Positions 1 to 7,086 of a DNA stretch of 32,128 bases are shown here, one piece after another; the first letter of the stretch is position 1; every line of letters starts with the position of its first letter. Location of the stretch: positions 1-32,128 of the forward strand of contig JAFTDR010000098.1 in the NCBI GenBank assembly GCA_017454105.1, given 5' to 3'. The notes beneath the pieces were generated by a model that saw only the letters and a list, made by a program, of their open reading frames with translations, ran no database searches and was not told the origin of the DNA. A program made the translations under genes and the position numbers. This DNA is from Desulfovibrionaceae bacterium. Lineage in GTDB: Bacteria; Desulfobacterota; Desulfovibrionia; Desulfovibrionales; Desulfovibrionaceae.

Positions 1-525
1 CTGAATAAAAATTCAGATTTCTATGCACTGTTTCTAGGACTGAAGCGAGCAAAGACGCCGATGGCAATGCGGGAAGCGATCAATAAGTATAAAGTTATCC
101 TTGGCAAACCTGAGCATCAAGAACTGCTTAAGACCATCCTTCCGATTATAGAAACGCTTTATAAACGCTTTAACCCGGATGCAGCCACATCAAATATTAG
201 CTTTGCGTCTTTAGAGGAAATTGCAATGAAGATGAATAGCGCAGAGATTAATTGGAAGAAGAACTATTGCGAAGAGCTGAGGAATGACTCGCACTTTCGC
301 GAGGAGCTGAGGAATGACTCGCGCTTTCGCGAGGAGCTGAGGAATGACTTGCGCGAAGAGATGAAGGATGACTTGCGAGAAGAGATTTACATTGATTGGA
401 AAAATGAAGCGAAGCGGGAAGATGCCTTAGCGATGCTTAAGGAAGGTCTCACGCTTGAAATGATAGGAAGGATTACGAAACTGTCCTTGGTAGAAATTGA
501 GAAATTGCAAGCGCAGAAAGTGTGA
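1..525 (+). CDS. Rpn-family nuclease/transposase, C-terminal part (cut by window edge)
   Basis: The frame is open from base 1, so the true start lies before the window; an internal Met at 61 is not a convincing start. About 174 residues are visible. The end, with an E-D-A-L-A-M-L-K-E-G-L-T segment followed by a short helix-turn-helix-like tail, is typical of Rpn/PD-(D/E)XK family transposase-like proteins, where this region follows the nuclease domain. Known members cleave DNA and promote RecA-independent recombination; the catalytic part is outside the window. The middle contains three near-identical ten-residue units (EELRNDSHFR type) plus degenerate copies, rich in Arg and Glu and probably helical or coiled-coil. 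Such repeat expansions are common in this family. The family call rests on the C-terminal pattern only. Confidence 0.6.
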   Translation: MNKNSDFYALFLGLKRAKTPMAMREAINKYKVILGKPEHQELLKTILPIIETLYKRFNPDAATSNISFASLEEIAMKMNSAEINWKKNYCEELRNDSHFREELRNDSRFREELRNDLREEMKDDLREEIYIDWKNEAKREDALAMLKEGLTLEMIGRITKLSLVEIEKLQAQKV

Positions 526-853
526 TGCAAAAAGGAATCTCTGATTTCTTGTACGTATTCTTGTGTACACGGCACTGCTGTAGCGAGATCGTATCAATAA
601 TAAGCTTGTGACAAGGAAAGAGGGGCTCCCGCCTGTCTTTCCTATTGTCATGCACAGCGGATCGTCAATTCATGAGCAGATTCCCCAATTGCCAAGACTC
701 CCATCGGCTTTAGACGATGGGTAGTTCACGAGGGTCCGTGCAGAGAGCAAAAGTTCTGAAGGCATTCGGGCTATGTAGAAAATGTAGACTTGTCAAAGGT
801 CCGCAAGTGGGGCATAAGAAATGAGTCCGCATGTGTCGGGCAAGGAGGCTTAT
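526..853. other. Intergenic region with IS-end relic
   Basis: No coding sequence seen. It contains two inverted repeats (610-649 and 700-721); the second looks like an IS200/IS605 right end and is listed separately. No terminator was recognised for the upstream gene. Confidence 0.5.
610..729 (+). mobile_element. Orphan IS200/IS605-like right end (possible omega-RNA scaffold relic)
   Basis: A perfect 7-bp stem (CCCATCG at 700-706, CGATGGG at 715-721) encloses the loop GCTTTAGA and is followed directly by TAGTTCAC (722-729). This hairpin plus TTCAC tail is the form seen at right ends of IS200/IS605 elements, where it also forms the 3' end of the TnpB guide RNA. A second imperfect inverted repeat lies just upstream (610-649). 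No tnpA or tnpB reading frame is present nearby, so this would be a solo end or a deletion relic. The match is from memory of the motif, not from an alignment. Confidence 0.45.
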
Positions 854-1090
854 ATGACAAATAAGAAACATTCCTATGTATCTGACGAGGATTCGAGCGC
901 TCTTGACGAAGATCTTCTTGACGATGATGAATCCGTTGACGATGAGGATGAGGTCGACGAGGACGACGATGACGATTTTTTAAGCGAGAATAGTTATACG
1001 TCGGATGTTGATGACGGAAATCCAGTCGGGAACGTATGCGACATGCCAGAGGACGAGGTCGCTCGGTACAACAAGCAGTCCAAAAAATAA
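854..1090 (+). CDS. Small highly acidic protein of unknown function
   Basis: The predicted protein has 78 residues. The start at 854 is chosen because AAGGAGG (842-848) sits five bases before it; an in-frame ATG at 821 lacks such a site. After a short basic start (MTNKKHS) the protein is dominated by Asp and Glu, with runs of up to five acidic residues between about residues 10 and 60, then a short basic tail ending KQSKK. Composition suggests a disordered, strongly anionic cytoplasmic protein. A clear terminator follows about 95 bases downstream, so it looks like a monocistronic gene. No family was recognised. The strong ribosome binding site and skewed composition support real coding. Confidence 0.6.
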   Translation: MTNKKHSYVSDEDSSALDEDLLDDDESVDDEDEVDEDDDDDFLSENSYTSDVDDGNPVGNVCDMPEDEVARYNKQSKK

Positions 1091-1184
1091 GCTGTGCTTT
1101 GCACGGCCAATCCTTTTTTGGCCTTGCGCCTGTGCGTGGAGCGCGCTGTGTTTTCCCTATAGTCGACAGAGCAGCTCAGACAAA

Positions 1185-1220
1185 GAGAGCCGTAGCGTTT
1201 GCTGCGGCTCTCTTATTTTT
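1185..1220 (+). terminator. Rho-independent terminator
   Basis: A 12-bp stem (1185-1196 with 1201-1212, one G-T pair) closes a GTTT loop and is followed by TTATTTTT. It probably ends transcription of the acidic-protein gene. Confidence 0.75.
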
Positions 1221-1479
1221 GTCCCGTGAAGGTGTGGGGTGCTGCGCAACGGAAAAGAGCCGCAATGTGACTGCCCGACTGTCTGCGGCCGCACGGATTT
1301 TTTCGGCTGTTCCGTGCCTTAGGGCCACGCTCTGTACAAAAAGAAGCAAGGCAGATGGCTGGCGAGAGCCTACAAGAACCCAAGTGTATATGGAATTTGA
1401 GCTGCTCTTGCAGCTTCACGAGCAATTTGTTGTGTAGTGTATGCGGGCATGGGCTGCGAAGCGGTATGTTCTGCAATCT
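1221..1479. other. Intergenic, no supported gene
   Basis: Open frames exist on both strands but none has a ribosome binding site or recognisable product. On the minus strand a short frame starting near 1484 may be the decayed tail of the phage-type pseudogene to its right. Confidence 0.4.
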
Positions 1480-1866
1480 TCCACATGGTCACTTTTTTTC
1501 TGGCTTGTGTTGAGCGTACCATTTTTCATAGCACAGTACATTGCGTTTCAGCACTTGAATTTTTCTGCCTTTTTCTGTACTCTCGTCCACGTTCTGCGCT
1601 TGACGTACGTGAGCTGCGCCCAGCTTCTCCCAATTTTTGATGCACATGTCAGGCGTCACAAGACTAGCTTCAATCATCTGATTCCCGTTGGCATGCCAAG
1701 ATGCAGATTAAGTGCTGTGCAAGCGAGAGCGTCAATGCTCCCGCCGTTTTTATGTGCCCGCCTTAAAGCCGGTATGCCCAGACGGCAAGGACAAACGCGT
1801 GAGGCACGCCACACGATGCGGCAATCTTAAGGAACTTGATGTCGGTTGAACCACGATTGCATAGGT
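1480..1866 (-). pseudogene. Decayed phage-type replication/HTH-like gene
   Basis: Reading the minus strand from about 1860 downward, collinear pieces of one protein appear in different frames. First comes TDIKFLKIAASCGVPHAF continuing to VLAVWAYRL. Then comes GGSIDALACTALNLHLGMP. Next is a charged stretch around DESTEKGRK / TRVQKKAEKFKC, and the last piece ends in KPEKK. This order (a wHTH-like start with a V-W-x-x-L helix, a GSID segment, then an Arg/Lys/Glu-rich linker) resembles phage and prophage proteins of the replication-initiator/DUF1376-like kind. At least three frameshifts and an in-frame stop make it non-functional. The family assignment is tentative and the boundaries approximate. 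Confidence 0.35.
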
Positions 1867-1892
1867 GGCCTCTACAATTTTGGAGTGCTACG

Positions 1893-2192
1893 ATGAACAG
1901 TGCTGACGTTCGCCTCTTGATAGAACTAAAGCCCCCACAAGAAGATTGTACTTATTGGGTAGCTACATATCCAGAGATAGACCTTTCGACGCAAGGTGAG
2001 ACGCGTCAAAAAGCATTGGATAATGCAGCAGAAGCTCTTCAAATGTGGCTATCAAGCCTTCTAGAAGACGGGATTCTTGATGAAGTGCTTCTGGATTGCG
2101 GGCTTAGTGCAAATCGCATCAAAGAAAGAGAAGAGGATGCACATTTTTTTATTCCGCAGCATAAAGCCTGGGGAATTCCATGCCGCGCGTAA
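1893..2192 (+). CDS. hicB: HicB-type antitoxin
   Basis: Predicted 99 residues. The start at 1893 follows a TGGAG about seven bases upstream. The protein has the partial-RNase-H-fold layout of HicB antitoxins: Y-W-V-A-T-Y-P-E-I-D near residues 20-30, a T-x-G-E-T motif, then N-A-A-E-A-L-Q-M-W-L. It lacks an obvious ribbon-helix-helix tail. HicB neutralises the mRNA-cleaving toxin HicA by direct binding. Its stop codon overlaps the start of the hicA remnant (ATG at 2180), the close coupling normal for this operon in the hicBA order. The antitoxin frame is intact while the toxin is broken, so selection may already be relaxed. Confidence 0.75.
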   Translation: MNSADVRLLIELKPPQEDCTYWVATYPEIDLSTQGETRQKALDNAAEALQMWLSSLLEDGILDEVLLDCGLSANRIKEREEDAHFFIPQHKAWGIPCRA

Positions 2193-2356
2193 CTCCCCTT
2201 CATTCGAAAAATTGGGGTATGAGTTTTCCATTATGCTGAAAATTAAAGGGAAGAGACCTCTTGTGATCCCCAATTATGAAAGTGTCGCGCTTGATATTGA
2301 TACGCACAGCTGGAATTGATCGCGAGAAGTTTTTAGAGTTGCTGGATGATTGGTAG
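2180..2356 (+). pseudogene. hicA: Frameshifted HicA toxin
   Basis: Three collinear fragments in three frames together make a HicA mRNA interferase. An N-terminal piece runs MPRVTPLHSK from 2180. A middle piece contains KLGYEFSIMLKIKGK and RPLVIPNYESVALDI. The C-terminal piece, IRTAGIDREKFLELLDDW, ends at 2356. The last piece is a very typical HicA end. At least two indels separate the pieces, so no full-length toxin can be made by normal translation. The usual G-S-H-x-x-Y active-site segment is not seen intact in any frame and falls at or near the damage. A terminator follows immediately. Confidence 0.75.
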
Positions 2357-2358
2357 AG

Positions 2359-2384
2359 GCCCCTCTTCGGAGGGGCTTTTTTTT
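2359..2384 (+). terminator. Rho-independent terminator of hicBA
   Basis: A perfect 7-bp GC-rich stem (GCCCCTC with GAGGGGC) is closed by a TTCG tetraloop and followed by eight T. It lies three bases after the hicA stop. Confidence 0.85.
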
Positions 2385-2719
2385 GTTTCTGCGCTTGTGG
2401 ATCCTCCGTCCTGACAGCCTTTTCCTGTACGTACAGGAGAAAATCGTATGAATTCTGTCCCTTGGAGACCAAGCAATGCTTGAGGCGCACAAGGCAAGGC
2501 TGGACAACTACGGAGAACAATTACGCCCTGTTCGATTGAGCATCCGTGGAACTATGCTAGCGAATGGCGTAGCGGCAATCGAGCGTTTTTTAGGCAAAAG
2601 CGGACTACCTATACGGCACGTTGTGTTCGCTCTGTGCCAACCCAGTATGAGATACCAATGGGGTACAACGACCGCGTACAAAAAAAGCCCCATGCACATG
2701 CGCTGCTCTAAAGAAGGGC
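2385..2719. other. Intergenic, nothing recognised
   Basis: Several frames are open on both strands, including a 93-codon frame on the plus strand, but none has a convincing start signal or recognisable product. It lies between two converging terminators, which fits a non-coding spacer or an unrecognisable relic. Confidence 0.4.
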
Positions 2720-2762
2720 AAAAAAAAACGGTCTTAGGCAGCAAAAACGCTGCGTAAGACCG
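2720..2762 (-). terminator. Rho-independent terminator on the minus strand
   Basis: The stem CGGTCTTA-x-GCAGC with its complement (2729-2742 and 2749-2762, one mismatch) is followed on the minus strand by nine T (plus-strand A run 2720-2728). It ends the transcript of the short NrdD-tail gene. Confidence 0.8.
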
Positions 2763-2777
2763 GCAGGCAGATTCGCA

Positions 2778-2951
2778 TTACATGTGGTGAACGCGGTCTC
2801 GCTCCTCTGCTCTTTTTGCGTTATTGAAACGGTCAAGTGTTCCGACGAGATAGCCCGTTATGCGGCGAATACGCTGAAACTTCACGCCTTCGCCAATTTT
2901 TTTCTTCACTTTTTTTTCTTCACCTTGGTACAGTTCAGAATCCATCAGCAT
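2778..2951 (-). CDS. Short NrdD-tail (glycyl-radical-domain-like) protein
   Basis: A 57-residue frame not listed among longer open frames. After a Lys/Glu-rich start (MLMDSELYQGEEKKVKKK) it carries GEGVKFQRIRRITGYLVGTL, then DRFNNAKRAEERDRVHH. This matches the C-terminal region of class III anaerobic ribonucleotide reductase NrdD, where the Gly of R-x-x-G-Y-L bears the radical; Thr replaces the common Cys before Gly. Stand-alone proteins of this size are usually annotated as NrdD, though they lack the catalytic barrel. AAGGAG lies ten bases upstream of the ATG; a second start six bases on (2945) is possible. A terminator follows 15 bases downstream. A role as a replacement radical domain, as GrcA/YfiD has for pyruvate formate-lyase, is inference. 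Confidence 0.7.
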   Translation of the reverse strand: MLMDSELYQGEEKKVKKKIGEGVKFQRIRRITGYLVGTLDRFNNAKRAEERDRVHHM

Positions 2952-3229
2952 GTTCGCACAACTCCTTGAGCTTCAGTTCCTTCTGAGACGTCTGCGCTCT
3001 CTTCTGATTGTTAGCGCAGACAGGTGCCGTAAGCAAGCTTCCTGTCCACAGGCTGTCACCGTAAATACTTTTGCCGCTCACGATCGTCTGCCTTGGCTGT
3101 ATGCAATTCTTGCAAACGGCACACCGTGAGTGCAGGCGAAAGCTTGCCTTTCTCCTGCCAAATACGAAGCGTCGAAAGAGAAACTCCCAACGCCTTTGCT
3201 GCGTCACTAATTTGTACTAATCTATCAAT
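2936..3229 (-). pseudogene. Decayed IS607-type serine recombinase (TnpA), N-terminal half
   Basis: From 3229 leftward one frame gives a MerR-like DNA-binding domain, IDRLVQISDAAKALGVS then TLRIWQEKGKLSPALT, ending at a stop. A second frame carries on with a resolvase-like segment, AYG/VCANNQKRAQTSQKE then LKLKELCEHADGF, matching the Y-x-R-V-S-x-x-x-Q-K-x-D-L-x-R-Q region of serine recombinases. That order is the signature of IS607-family TnpA. There is no ATG for the first frame, at least one frameshift, and nothing beyond the first part of the catalytic domain. The ribosome binding site and start of the NrdD-tail gene lie inside its last codons. Confidence 0.5.
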
Positions 3230-4062
3230 TTGATAAGATTAACATAGTTTTGCACAGATTGCAAGCACATGTTCACACCCTGATCGACTTGGAGTCAGGG
3301 ACCAGGCTGTTTATTGGAAAATTTCCCGCGCACACTGTAGCGAAAAAAAAAATGCACGTTCGGGCTTTGTTGTCCTTTTTGCAAAGGTGGGTCCATGTGA
3401 GACCCAAATAGTTTTCAATATCGTTCTTAAAGTATACCGTGAAGTATGCCTGGTTTTTTGGTGTACACTGACTCTCGTTTTCTATGCCGTTTTAGAAGAT
3501 AGTATTCTAAGCCATGCCCATAGAAATTTTCTGTATTCATAAGAACAATTCGAGGACTTGATTGCAAATGCGTACGCTCTCGAGGGAGGCGATCGCACCT
3601 CTTGGCAATAATTGTGTACGAGGTCTCTTGCAATCCCTCAAGAAGTATGCGGGCGTACACTTGGTTGGCGATTTCAGCACGAACGCGAGAGTCAGCTTTT
3701 TTCTGGCTTTCTGCGTAACGCAAGGCACGTTTGCTTGAATACGCCGTGAAAAAAAGAGGCGCAGCCGTCCGTCGCTTCTGCTCGTACAATTCGAGGACTT
3801 GATTGCAATGGCTGCTATTTACGATGTCTCTTGCGCTCAACGTCTAGAATAATAGTATAAAAGATAGAAGCAATTTTGTGAATAATACAAGAGAATGAGA
3901 AAAAAAAGAGAGAGTGAAAAAATATATCGAGTAAAAATTTCTAGAACTTTACTAGAGCTATGCGATTTTTCACGCAATCAACTAGTACGCAACCATGGAA
4001 TGAACTATAAGCAGAATCACATGCTTTGTCAAATTGCCGGGGCGCAGGGTACTGTTGGGGGT
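3230..4062. other. Long low-coding region with a duplicated 24-bp motif
   Basis: No gene is supported. A 137-codon frame on the minus strand (3427-3840) has no recognisable domain or start signal and spans two copies of the motif ACAATTCGAGGACTTGATTG (copies near 3543 and 3786). A 63-codon plus-strand frame at 3895 runs into the terminator of the next gene. The 3840-3960 part is AT-rich. Confidence 0.4.
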
Positions 4063-4099
4063 AAAAAAAAAGCACTCACAGTGTGAACTGCAAGTGCTT
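4063..4099 (-). terminator. Rho-independent terminator of pgl
   Basis: On the minus strand AAGCACT pairs with AGTGCTT, with an inner CAGT/ACTG stem, followed by a run of nine T. It lies eight bases beyond the pgl stop codon. Confidence 0.8.
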
Positions 4100-4106
4100 C
4101 CGTGTC

Positions 4107-4856
4107 TTAGTTGTGTCCTAGAGCCGCCGCTTCATCCACAATCCAGATAAGTTCGCCAACGGTTGGGTGGACATGCTGGGCGGGCAGTGTCGGTTCATCA
4201 AGGAGATTCAGGGCTCGAGAGAGAACGTGATGTTTTTCTTTGCCTGTCACAAGGAAGAGGCAGCAACGGGCGTTGTTGATGACTGGGAGCGTCATGGTTA
4301 TGCGGTCTGCGGCCCGTTCCGCGACATACTGGTCGATGACCAGGCGTTTTTTCTCTGCAAGGGCAGGGGAGTTGGGGAAGATGGAGCCTGTATGGCCGTC
4401 TGCGCCCATACCGAGGATGATAAAGTCGAAGCGGGGGAAGGCAGTGTGGTTGATGCCGAATTCCTGGCGAATTTGCTGCTCGTATTTCACGGCAGCCTCA
4501 ACCGGATCGATTTCACCCCGCATCCTGTAGAAGTGTGTCGCTGGAACTTTGCTCAGGAGTTCGCGCCGGGCAAGGCCATAATTGCTGTCAGGATGCTCAG
4601 GATCAACGCAGCGTTCATCGACGAAGAAAAACGACATTTTATCCCAGGGTAATCTGTCGGACCAGTCGTGGGCTGCCAGAAGGCGGAAGAGAGGAATTGG
4701 TGTGACACCGCCTGACAAAGCTATTCTGAAGACCCCTCTTTCTTCAATTGCCTCTTCACAGGCTGCTGTCAGAATATGCGCGGCGCGTTCGGCCATAGCG
4801 GACGGATCTTTATGGATGTGAAGCGAGAGATGGATCGAACGGACGAGATCCTGCAT
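4107..4856 (-). CDS. pgl: 6-phosphogluconolactonase
   Basis: Predicted 249 residues, the normal length. It hydrolyses 6-phosphogluconolactone to 6-phosphogluconate, the second step of the oxidative pentose phosphate pathway, in the cytoplasm. Family motifs are present: the sugar-phosphate loop ALSGGVTPIPLF around residues 46-57, FFFVDERCVDPEHPDSNY at 76-93, and GMGADGHTGSIFP at 149-161 with the catalytic His155. The frame is open 30 codons further upstream, but GAAGGAG seven bases before 4856 decides the start. Glucose-6-phosphate dehydrogenase and 6-phosphogluconate dehydrogenase, its usual neighbours, are not in the window. The gene may be co-transcribed with the two minus-strand genes to its right, though a 147-base gap separates it from the nearer one. 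Confidence 0.93.
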   Translation of the reverse strand: MQDLVRSIHLSLHIHKDPSAMAERAAHILTAACEEAIEERGVFRIALSGGVTPIPLFRLLAAHDWSDRLPWDKMSFFFVDERCVDPEHPDSNYGLARRELLSKVPATHFYRMRGEIDPVEAAVKYEQQIRQEFGINHTAFPRFDFIILGMGADGHTGSIFPNSPALAEKKRLVIDQYVAERAADRITMTLPVINNARCCLFLVTGKEKHHVLSRALNLLDEPTLPAQHVHPTVGELIWIVDEAAALGHN

Positions 4857-5003
4857 ACGAAACTCCTTCTTCAGATGTTCCTCGAAACAAAAGGCGTGAG
4901 ACACTGTAGCGGCTTTTTTTCTGCGACTACCAGTCTTATGTGGCACAAAAAAGGTATTGTGAAAAGGGTTTCCAGAAATTTTTTTGTGTGAGGGCCATCA
5001 CAC

Positions 5004-6110
5004 TTATTTTTGTGAAAAGATATCCATAGTACACAATGCCCTCGGATGCCGATCTGTATGTTCCGTGCAGAGTTCAAGCTCTTTTGGTGGTGTTTCAGTA
5101 TGGAAGACGCGGGCATTGCTCATGGTGAGCGTCCGCCAGGTGACCTGGCATTGCAGCGGGCCTGCGGAGGCGAGGCGCCGACCCTCCTCCGACCAGCCAT
5201 CAAGCTCTATGGTCCAACGGTAGGAGAAGTCGGAATCGGGGGGTGTCTGGGATGCGGCATTGAGCATGCGGAAAAGCAGGCGTTCCCCGTTTTGATTTGT
5301 GAGGGTGGTTGCGGCGTTCACATTTTTCACTGTAAATTTCGTCGTGTTGTGGGCGAGCAGGTGAACCACAACCATAAGTGTGCGTCTGTCCGAGATAAGT
5401 CCCGCATGCGCCGTACAGGACTGGATCTTCATGGTATTGTGCATGTCCTGGACTATTTTTTCCGATTTCCGGATAGCGAGGGCTCGCTGCGCGTTGATGC
5501 GCTCAATAATCAGATCATGGTAGGCTGTGACAAGCTCCTTGGCGTTTACGAGATCGCTCACCACCCAGCCGTCTTCGTTTTTCTGCATGCGCAAGATAAG
5601 GGAGAATTTCGTCTTCAGAAGCGGATGGTCATAGGATGTTGTGAGAAGCGCGTTTGTGTCATCCTTGCTCTGCAGGCGCAGATTCGCCGCCAGCTGCTGC
5701 ATACAGTCTGGAGGAAGAACTGTGATCGCTTTCATGAGCAGATCGTCTTCTGTCTCTTCCTCTTTTTTTTCGCCGTGTCCTTCATCCTTTACCTTCAGTT
5801 TGCCCAGGAGGATGCCCTGAAAATAATTGCTTATACGCTGAACCTGATGCGGGCCCGCGAAGAAAAACGGAAATTTTTGCGCTGTTTCTGCGGCAAGAGC
5901 CCCGCCAATCCTCCTAAAATCGACGGCCTTGGCCAGGTACGGAATATTGATCGTCTGGAGTGACGCCTGCAGATTGTTGAACGCGAATTCGGTTGACATG
6001 CGGAATTTGTAGTAGCGCACGCCGAAAATCGAGGAGAGAATAATGAAGACAAGGAGGATGACTCCAACCAAGATCCATTTATACTTTTTTATAGATTCGG
6101 CAAGTTTCAT
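5004..6110 (-). CDS. Membrane-anchored protein, DUF2939-like N-terminus
   Basis: Predicted 368 residues. A short basic start (MKLAESIKKYK) leads into one hydrophobic helix at about residues 12-32, so the protein is probably anchored in the inner membrane with a large periplasmic part. The segment after the helix (paired aromatic and Leu residues, then L-A-K-A-V-D-F-R-R-I-G-G) resembles the start of DUF2939, which may be a pseudo-receptor or ligand-binding fold. An acidic-basic linker (KDEGHGEKKEEETEDD) lies near residue 110. The last 120 residues are beta-rich and may form a separate domain with several Thr/Asn-rich strands. It lies 96 bases after the methyltransferase on the same strand. No function can be stated; the start is supported only by a weak AGG. 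Confidence 0.7.
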   Translation of the reverse strand: MKLAESIKKYKWILVGVILLVFIILSSIFGVRYYKFRMSTEFAFNNLQASLQTINIPYLAKAVDFRRIGGALAAETAQKFPFFFAGPHQVQRISNYFQGILLGKLKVKDEGHGEKKEEETEDDLLMKAITVLPPDCMQQLAANLRLQSKDDTNALLTTSYDHPLLKTKFSLILRMQKNEDGWVVSDLVNAKELVTAYHDLIIERINAQRALAIRKSEKIVQDMHNTMKIQSCTAHAGLISDRRTLMVVVHLLAHNTTKFTVKNVNAATTLTNQNGERLLFRMLNAASQTPPDSDFSYRWTIELDGWSEEGRRLASAGPLQCQVTWRTLTMSNARVFHTETPPKELELCTEHTDRHPRALCTMDIFSQK

Positions 6111-6206
6111 GGGCCTGATCCGTTGTGCTTGCTAAGCGCCTTCATTTGTTTTCTGTGCAAGAGCCATAATTGCCCGAGTGCGGTCCGAAAGCAAAGACAG
6201 GGCAGC

Positions 6207-6947
6207 TTATGATCGAGCGCGTATGTTGTTTCGCCCAACCCGAGGCGCAGTCGATTCAAGGACAGGTTCAAAGCGGGGTATTTTGCGCAGACGTGTTGGG
6301 AGGGCAAGGGGGGTGACAGTGCTTTGGGGAGACATGTCAAGACGGAGTGTTGCCCATGCGCCTATGGGCAGGCAACTTGTTTTGGGGCTGAAATACAGAG
6401 ATGGACAGTTGTGGAACATTCTGTAGGGAAAGAGCAAGGTGCTGCGTGTTGAGACAGTGCCTTCGCCTGTGCTGCGCAATGTGTTCCAGACAGTAAACCA
6501 GGAGATGGGCTGTACGCGAAGCGCTGCACTTTGCGAGAAAAGAAAGATCGGCGATGTGGCGTTCCAGAAAGTGACAGCCAGACCGTGGCCTGCCACGCGC
6601 ACAGCCTCTTCAAGGATTTCTTTTAGGTGTTTGGGCGGGCGCATGATGTGCACAACGGCCCAATCAAAGGCTTTGTCCTCAAAAGGAAGGTGCGTATCGT
6701 GTGCGGCGTAGATTTCGGCGCGATCGTGCATAACGGATTGCGCGCGCTTGCGTAAGGTGTGATCCGCTTCAGTTGCCGTCACATCAAAACCGTTTTGCCA
6801 GAGTTTGCGGAGGTAGCGCCCATCTCCACAATTGATATCAAGGAGAAGTTTCCCTCGCCTGCGCCAGCCGGCAATGCTTTTTTGCAGAAGGGCGTTTTGG
6901 ATACGTTTGATGAAGATATCTTCAGGATTTAAGCCGTTTCGTCGCAT
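6207..6947 (-). CDS. Class I SAM-dependent methyltransferase
   Basis: Predicted 246 residues. Motif I (LLLDINCGDGRYL, residues 35-47) binds S-adenosylmethionine, an acidic residue follows in VTATEAD, and DWAVVHIM matches motif IV. This is the methyltransferase 11/Rossmann layout; the substrate cannot be inferred. The last 90 residues are less regular and end GRNNIRARS. Another minus-strand frame overlaps the end (6107-6340), so a late frameshift cannot be excluded, but it shows no recognisable family tail. The start at 6947 follows AGGA. It diverges from the DUF4139 gene across a 139-base promoter region and precedes the membrane protein on the same strand. Confidence 0.8.
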   Translation of the reverse strand: MRRNGLNPEDIFIKRIQNALLQKSIAGWRRRGKLLLDINCGDGRYLRKLWQNGFDVTATEADHTLRKRAQSVMHDRAEIYAAHDTHLPFEDKAFDWAVVHIMRPPKHLKEILEEAVRVAGHGLAVTFWNATSPIFLFSQSAALRVQPISWFTVWNTLRSTGEGTVSTRSTLLFPYRMFHNCPSLYFSPKTSCLPIGAWATLRLDMSPQSTVTPLALPTRLRKIPRFEPVLESTAPRVGRNNIRARS

Positions 6948-7086
6948 AGTATGTATCCTGCAGCAGTTTTTTTTCAGCAGGGTAGGACTTTTCGTCCGCG
7001 TACTTTTGCGGTAGAGTGGATGAACAAATATAACACAAGTAGAGTAGCCCTTCCTTTATGACAAGTCAAAGGAAAATGGTCAAACA

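Noticed and set aside
3543..3811. Two copies of a 20-plus-bp motif as a mini CRISPR
   Set aside because: Spacing of 242 bp is far too long for a spacer and the repeat lacks further copies in tandem.
3427..3840. 137-codon minus-strand frame
   Set aside because: No ribosome site, no family, and it spans both copies of a repeated motif, so it is probably a chance frame or relic.
3895..4086. 63-codon plus-strand frame
   Set aside because: It runs into the pgl terminator, lacks a clear start signal and shows no family.
5046..5963. 305-codon plus-strand frame
   Set aside because: It lies opposite the membrane-anchored protein; the minus frame has a membrane anchor, plausible composition and operon context, so this is a shadow.
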